Assembly (NCBI GenBank): GCA_032207245.1
Contig: CM063499.1
Span: 79,600,428 to 79,664,427 of the forward strand
Origin: Pardosa pseudoannulata
Taxonomy: Eukaryota > Arthropoda > Arachnida > Araneae > Lycosidae
Length of the DNA stretch: 64,000 bases
Direction: 5' to 3'
The notes under the pieces are model-generated. The model did not search any database. It was not told the origin of the DNA and was given only the letters and a program-made list of their open reading frames with translations. Positions within the stretch are counted from its first letter, which is position 1. Each line of letters opens with the position of its first letter. This document shows, piece after piece, positions 59,024 to 64,000 of the stretch. A program made the position numbers and the translations under genes.

Positions 59024-59559
59024 CTGAAACAGAAAATTTAATATAAGTACCGGGTGACCGAGCTCCGCTCGGAGAAAACAGGTATCGAAGCTAACTCAAA
59101 AATTTAAATTTTCAATTATGATTTATCAAAACAATACATGCCATAAGAAAATTTGTGAAATCATTAGTGAAAAGATAACCGGTTAAAGTACACCATTGTA
59201 AACTATTCTAAACAAAGTTGCTTGGAAAGGGAACTATTCTATACAAAGGTAAAGTTTGAAAAGTCATAGAAAATAAAATGTAATTGATAACAAAAAATTA
59301 TACAATTAAAGAAATGGTACAAAGTGAGCAGTGTAAAGATTGAAGTGTGTTGAATGGAGAAGCATTCTGACAATGACGGTATCTTCTAGTTGTCCGTTTG
59401 TGGGTATAATTGAGTTGATCGCTTGTTGTTCCAAAATTCCGGCTCCTTGAAGCATTTCATGTAGAGGTGCGTTCTGCATGTTGAAAATGTAGCTTGAAAT
59501 CTGATGAATGTTGAAATGTCGAACTTTGTTGACGGTGATTTGAAATCGAAATCAGTTCC

Positions 59560-59680
59560 TTAACACGTTCGCTGCCACCGACGCACTGGCGCGTCAGAGC
59601 GGCACCTCCTAGTTTGCCGACTACACACTAACGCGGCGACGGACTTTGATAAGTTATATGCTCTGTGTTTAGTGTGGCTT
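59560..59680. mobile_element. Orphan TTAA transposon end
   Basis: TTAACACGTTCGCTGCCACC followed by GACGCACTGGCGCGTC is typical of piggyBac-like ends. No matching opposite end was found in the window. Confidence 0.45.
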
Positions 59681-59927
59681 TGGAAATTGAACGGCGAAGT
59701 TGTTTCGGCACGTTAGTGAAGCATTATTTTTTAATTTTTTGTGGTTGGTTTTCAAAATTTTTGTTTGCATATTTTTTTTTTACTATATCGTTTATGTGTT
59801 ATATATACTTTGCTACATTAATTTAATATTTAGAGTTGATAGAAAATAAAAATGGAAACCGATATCAAGGAAAAAGACAAATCAATAAAGACGTTTATTA
59901 TTATTAATTCGTCAGAACTAAAAATTT

Positions 59928-60093
59928 CGCCAATCGATTCCTCGTGGTCGAAAACCCCCGGGTACCAATTTTCACTTGGTTTGGACGCATGAGAAAAAAG
60001 TTTGCCCGCACCGGGGTTCGAACCCGGCCCTATCTGTAGCGCCGAACTACGTGACCTTAGCGCGTCAAAACCAGCGCCAATCGATTCCTCGTG
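59928..60093 (-). repeat. tRNA-like SINE bounded by 19-bp direct repeats
   Basis: On the minus strand a strong T-arm-like CCGGGTTCGAACCCCGG (around 60012-60028) lies downstream of GGTTTTGACGCGCTAAGG. CGCCAATCGATTCCTCGTG occurs at 59928-59946 and 60075-60093. The similarity continues a little beyond the repeats, so it may be an internal repeat of the SINE and not a target duplication. The D and anticodon arms do not form properly. Confidence 0.55.
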
Positions 60094-60391
60094 ACCAAAA
60101 ACCCCAGATCCCCAAGTTTACTACAGTTTATTAATTCTGGGGCGATTTTCGACTTGACAACCATTCCTCGTATTATAGTATAGGATTAAGAAAAGCTAAT
60201 GAATCAAGAAAAAAACATTTAATGAAACTAAAGACTACTTATTTTACAATTTAATTAGAGAATTTTTTTTTATTGAAGCTAATAATTTAATTTGATTAAC
60301 ACTATAAAAAAATTATTTGAATACTCAATTAACACATTGACTGACAGACACATTTTTGATGGTTTACCAAAGATGCCAACGTGAATTTTCA

Positions 60392-61431
60392 CAGGCCCAA
60401 AGTAACTTTTTATAAGGATCTACTTGAAATACACGACATAACGGCATAAACAATATTTGATGAAGAACATATTTTAAGGATTATGTACCAGACAAGGCAT
60501 GTTCAATAAATACCCTACAATATTTCAGAATTAAGTTTTTAAAAATGTATAAAAATTAATATAAGATAAATTATCTGACAAAAACTAATTTTGAAAAAAG
60601 TTTTTAGTGGTCAAACTAAACATAACCTGTGAATAAAATACAATATTATAAACAGTACTTTCTGAGGGTTTAAAAAGGACTCTGGTATATATATATGTTA
60701 CTATATAATAGCTGATTATACACGACATTGCTGGGAAAGAAGAAAGTTTTAGACTTTTCTATTACATTCAATCCATAGTAAATTAAACTTCCATATGTAA
60801 CTGAAATATCTACAACTCCCATCCTTCATTTAATTAAAATCTGCATGACTGTTAGCTATTAGAAAAGGACAGCTGAATTCATACTTTAAACCTTTTCAGT
60901 ATGCGAAAGATTATTTATTTATCAAAAAAGTTTTCTAGCTCGTGACCATAAAAGTATTAATAAACTAAAAGTATTTTCATATTTTTTTAACGATATCAAG
61001 GAAAGGAATTTTGAAGTACTACAATAATATGCTGACAACATATATGTATTTGAGGATTTTCTTTACCATTAATACTGCACTTTTGGTTAGAAAATGTACA
61101 AGAATGTTATGAACTTTCTTTTGAACTGAAATATTTATTTACTATTTACAAAAAAATTTACAGCAGTGCAAATTCATATACATAAATAATTTCATTTTGA
61201 AAGTTCAACAGATTTCTTTTTTTTTGTATCAGAAATTTTTTAGTTCAAGTTTTGTAATTCAGCAAATTTTTCTTTTATATCTTTCGTTGAAATAAATTAA
61301 TAGTGTTCCAATTTCAAAATTAAGGAGTTTTTAAGGACCTTTGATGAAAATTAAGTAGTTTTAAGGGCCCTTAAAAATGAAAGCTAAAATTAAGGAGTTC
61401 TTAAGGACTTTTAAGGACCGTGGGAACCCTG
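60392..61431. mobile_element. CAGGGTTCCCAC-family transposon nested in the piggyBac element
   Basis: It has a shortened left end (CAGGCCCAAAGTAACTTTT) and a complete right end GTGGGAACCCTG. TTTTCA lies at 60386-60391 and 61432-61437. It is otherwise colinear with 7057-8022. Confidence 0.8.
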
Positions 61432-61585
61432 TTTTCACTAAGCAATGGATATTATGCTGAAATATTATTTGCCGCAGATAAAATGAGTTACAAAATCATG
61501 TTTGAAGTAGTTTTCATGGTGGGTGTCACCGGTGACCTTCTTGCCAGACACTAGTGCTAAACCACTAGGAACTCAATATGGATTA

Positions 61586-61782
61586 GAAAAGACCACTGAC
61601 TCAAAATGAAATCGAGTACTACGCAAATCTAAGGAATTCAGAATTTAACGGGATTTTTGACGAGGATGGTAACGATAGTAGCGATTATGAACCTCCTGAA
61701 AATTCAAATGATAGTGAAGATAAAGTCTACTCCGAACCTGAAGTTGATCCAGAATCTGAAGATAATGACGATGATTCGTAAG
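61586..61782 (+). pseudogene. piggyBac transposase N-terminal fragment
   Basis: The plus strand reads KRPLTQNEIEYYANLRNS followed by an acidic region (DEDGNDSSDYEPPENSNDSE, then PEVDPESEDNDDDS) and a stop. An acidic N-terminus beginning with a -PLTQNEIE-like motif is typical of piggyBac-type transposases. The putative initiator is followed by an in-frame stop (ATGGATTAG), and the DDD catalytic domain is absent. Confidence 0.65.
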
Positions 61783-62035
61783 CGGCAACATCAAATGCAA
61801 ACAATAATTTGTGGGCAGAAATTTAACAAAGTCCTGAATTATTTATTTTCCAAGAGTGTTAAATTTTTGTTCTTTTCCCAGAAGCCATCTATTGATATTA
61901 GCACTGATATACTACAAGTTTACTCACAGCTGCACAAAAATGGCAAATAAACACAGTACGAGATAACTCGTAGTTGGCATCCTAGAAAAGAATGCAATCT
62001 ACGAGTTATCTCGTAGTTGACAGTCAACATGTTAA

Positions 62036-62736
62036 AATGTATAATTCATCATGTTAAATTTATAATTATCACAATGTTAGATTTTCTAACATGATTAAAA
62101 TGTTTTTAAAGTTCAGAAGACTAAAAAAAAATTTCTAGAGACAGATGACGTCTTGACCTTCATTTAGAAAAATATTTGACTCAACAGTGAATGGTATGTC
62201 TAATTACCATAGTAAATACCTATAAATTATGTAACACCTCTTAAAAGCTCGTAAAGAAACAAACAGAACATAAAATAGCATGTATGAAGGCAATTTTGAA
62301 ACAACTCCCGAAAAGAAATTTTCACTGTGTTTAAAGAGTACACAAAATTTTAGACAAATACAATGCTCTCACACATTAATTACACATTTAAAAATAACAT
62401 GCAAATGATGATTAGTAATAATAATCTGTTTTCTGCATAAATATATTTTTATTACTCATTGAACAACACTATGTATGTATGAATGTAAGTAATGACAAAA
62501 AAAATATGAGAAATAATCATTCTCTAGCATTTATTTTTCATCTTAATTCAGTAAAAAATTTTATTAATAATAAAAGAGATATTATGTAAGTATTTCAGAA
62601 TGCTTTAACATCCACCTGTAATTCTACCAGAGCATCAGCGTAGAGATAAATTTATATCAACAATTTTACTTTTTATATTTTGAATCATTACAGCTTTCTC
62701 ACTGTCTTCTTTCTTGTACATGATTACAATGCAGAC
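62036..62736. other. AT-rich stretch, no feature seen
   Basis: I looked specifically for the missing INTS9 5' exons on the minus strand here and found no matching motif. Confidence 0.4.
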
Positions 62737-62860
62737 CAGGGTTGTAATTTTGACCGGTCAAAACTGATTTTGACCAGGACACTGGATAAAAGTGTTTTTA
62801 ATCATCCAAAACTGGTCAAAAATGGTCAGAATTGTTAAAAATAGTTTTAAATGGTCTTAA
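62737..62860. mobile_element. hAT-like terminal fragment
   Basis: It begins CAGGGTTGTAATTTTGACCG, followed by repeated GGTCAAAACTG/CTGGTCAAAAATGGTC motifs like the subterminal repeats of hAT MITEs. A right end was not found. Confidence 0.5.
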
Positions 62861-63239
62861 TTTTAATATATTATATCTTTTGTAATTAGAAGTGACTTTT
62901 AATAAGCAATAAAAATAGTAGTGCACTTAAACAAAATATTACACTAACAAGATCATGAGATTTAACATGCTTATACAATATAATAAGAATGTTTGAATTT
63001 TAAAAATGACCCATGCACATGTAATTGTAAAAATGTAATCCAGTTGCAGTAAAAAACATAAAATGTAAGTTACAGTTAAAAACATAAGTGGTAGTTAAAA
63101 GCATAAATTTTAAAATTAAAACAAATAAAATGACATTTTACAATTAAAATTGTTAAAAAAGTGTAAACGATAACACTTGGATCTGATGCCTGGTGGGCAG
63201 CAATGAAGGTTAAAGGTATTAACATAAAATTTGTTGATT

Positions 63240-63838
63240 TTACAATGAATGAAATCGCCTTTAGGGCAGCTCTTGGGGGATTTCCCAAGAGCAGGGCACT
63301 GCGATCAGAGGTCTATTGTACCCAACCCCAAGAAGAACAAAACACGAGCCAAGTGTGCCTAAGAGAAAAGGCCACAAGCTGAGGCAAATCTCAGCAGACA
63401 ACTGACAGGAATGTCCTGCAGCTCCCATGGCTCAAGGAGGTGGCGACCGAGGTGCTCAAACCTAAGAGCCGAGAAATACTCGCAATCACACAAAATGTGG
63501 CGAGCAGTCTCATCCTCAAGACGGCAGCCACGGCACAAGGGATCAGAGCTAATCTCCATTATGTTGAGGTGCCTATTGAGGGCACAATGACCAGTAAGAA
63601 GACCAACTGCCTTCCTCAGGCCCTTCCTATGAAGCGACAAGAGCTCCTTACTACACAAGCTGGGGCAGTCACGATTAAGCCCTTTAGCTTGCCTGTGACC
63701 ATTCCCAATGAACCACTTGGAATACTGAAGGTGCCTAAAATGCCTGAAAACAGAATTCCTAATAGACCCCAGAGCAATACCAAGGACAGGCTCAGGTCCA
63801 GTAAAGGAAATGTTGGATCCCTTCCTAGCTTGATTTTA
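63240..63838 (-). pseudogene. 3' end of a non-LTR retrotransposon (RNase H-like C-terminus and 3' UTR)
   Basis: A minus-strand frame runs from about 63838 to a stop near 63360. It contains SFTGPEPVLGIALGSIRNSV, QYSKWFIGNGHRQAKGLN, KAVGLLTGHCALNRHLNI and a zinc-type DPLCRGCRLEDETARHILCD. This is the usual tail of ORF2 in I/R1/Jockey-related LINEs, with an RNase H segment and a C-terminal Cys/His motif. The reverse transcriptase and endonuclease are absent, as expected from 5' truncation. A GC-richer 3' UTR (CAATAGACCTCTGATCGCAG) follows to about 63240. Confidence 0.8.
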
Positions 63839-64000
63839 CAATATATCTAATGAACTGTTGTGCCAGCTCTTCATCTATCGAAAGATTATTTTCAAAGTTC
63901 GGAGCAATCCAAAATAAATTACAAAATCGTTTAAAGTTAGCGACAACTACAAAATTTGTTACAAATACTTGCAAAATTTTGCTGGTGTTATTTATATTAT

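Larger units (their letters stand above)
60329..62035 (+). mobile_element. Defective piggyBac element carrying a nested hAT-like insertion
   Basis: TTAA is at both ends (60329-60332, 62032-62035), with inverted ends TTAACACATTGACTGACAG and TTAACATGTTGACTGTCA. The right end bears a subterminal inverted pair TACGAGATAACTCGTAGTT / TACGAGTTATCTCGTAGTT (about 61959-62018). A CAGGGTTCCCAC-family element (60392-61431) has inserted near the left end. Confidence 0.85.

Noticed and set aside
63440..63850. 136-codon plus-strand frame
   Set aside because: It is the antisense shadow of the LINE C-terminal coding region.

Overview
The window is AT-rich eukaryotic DNA holding most of one conserved, intron-rich gene buried in transposable elements and satellite repeats. 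The protein family, short exons with GT-AG borders, BEL/Pao, mariner, piggyBac-like and hAT-like elements and tRNA-derived SINEs together suggest an arthropod. An arachnid seems plausible, but nothing here settles the lineage.

The gene is INTS9 (Integrator complex subunit 9), on the minus strand. I reconstructed fourteen coding exons by eye between 59023 and 8202. They join in frame through consensus splice sites and give about 520 residues ending in a normal stop, against about 658 for the human protein. The missing N-terminal 130 or so residues should lie beyond position 64000. Exon spacing is very uneven: most introns are 0.1-4 kb, but the last one (8322-35050) is about 26.7 kb.

That last intron is the most striking region. 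It is largely a tandem array of a roughly 390-bp satellite, well conserved in the centre and diverged at both edges. A nearly intact BEL/Pao retrotransposon (13363-19649, almost identical LTRs, 5-bp target duplication) sits inside one monomer. From about 20.6 to 26.1 kb the array is organised at a higher order: a 1.06-kb inserted sequence plus three monomers repeats with a period of about 2.23 kb, and each inserted sequence carries a small nested solo-LTR-like insertion. Between 26.8 and 31.2 kb a 1.4-kb block is duplicated about 3 kb apart and carries hAT-like and mariner sequences. Diverged monomers and MITEs fill the intron out to 35 kb.

Region by region: 1-8200, downstream of INTS9, holds microsatellites, hAT and piggyBac-like elements with clear target duplications, a SINE and a tRNA/LTR composite. 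8202-35107 is the last exon, the satellite intron and the next exon. 35-59 kb holds twelve further exons separated by transposon-rich introns (DDE transposase relic, mariner pseudogene, copia relic, SINEs, hAT-like repeats, TTAA-flanked MITEs). 59-64 kb is the intron or upstream region, with TTAA-flanked elements and the 3' end of a non-LTR retrotransposon. Apart from INTS9 I saw no convincing host gene, no rRNA gene and no CRISPR array. All tRNA-like sequences look like SINE heads.
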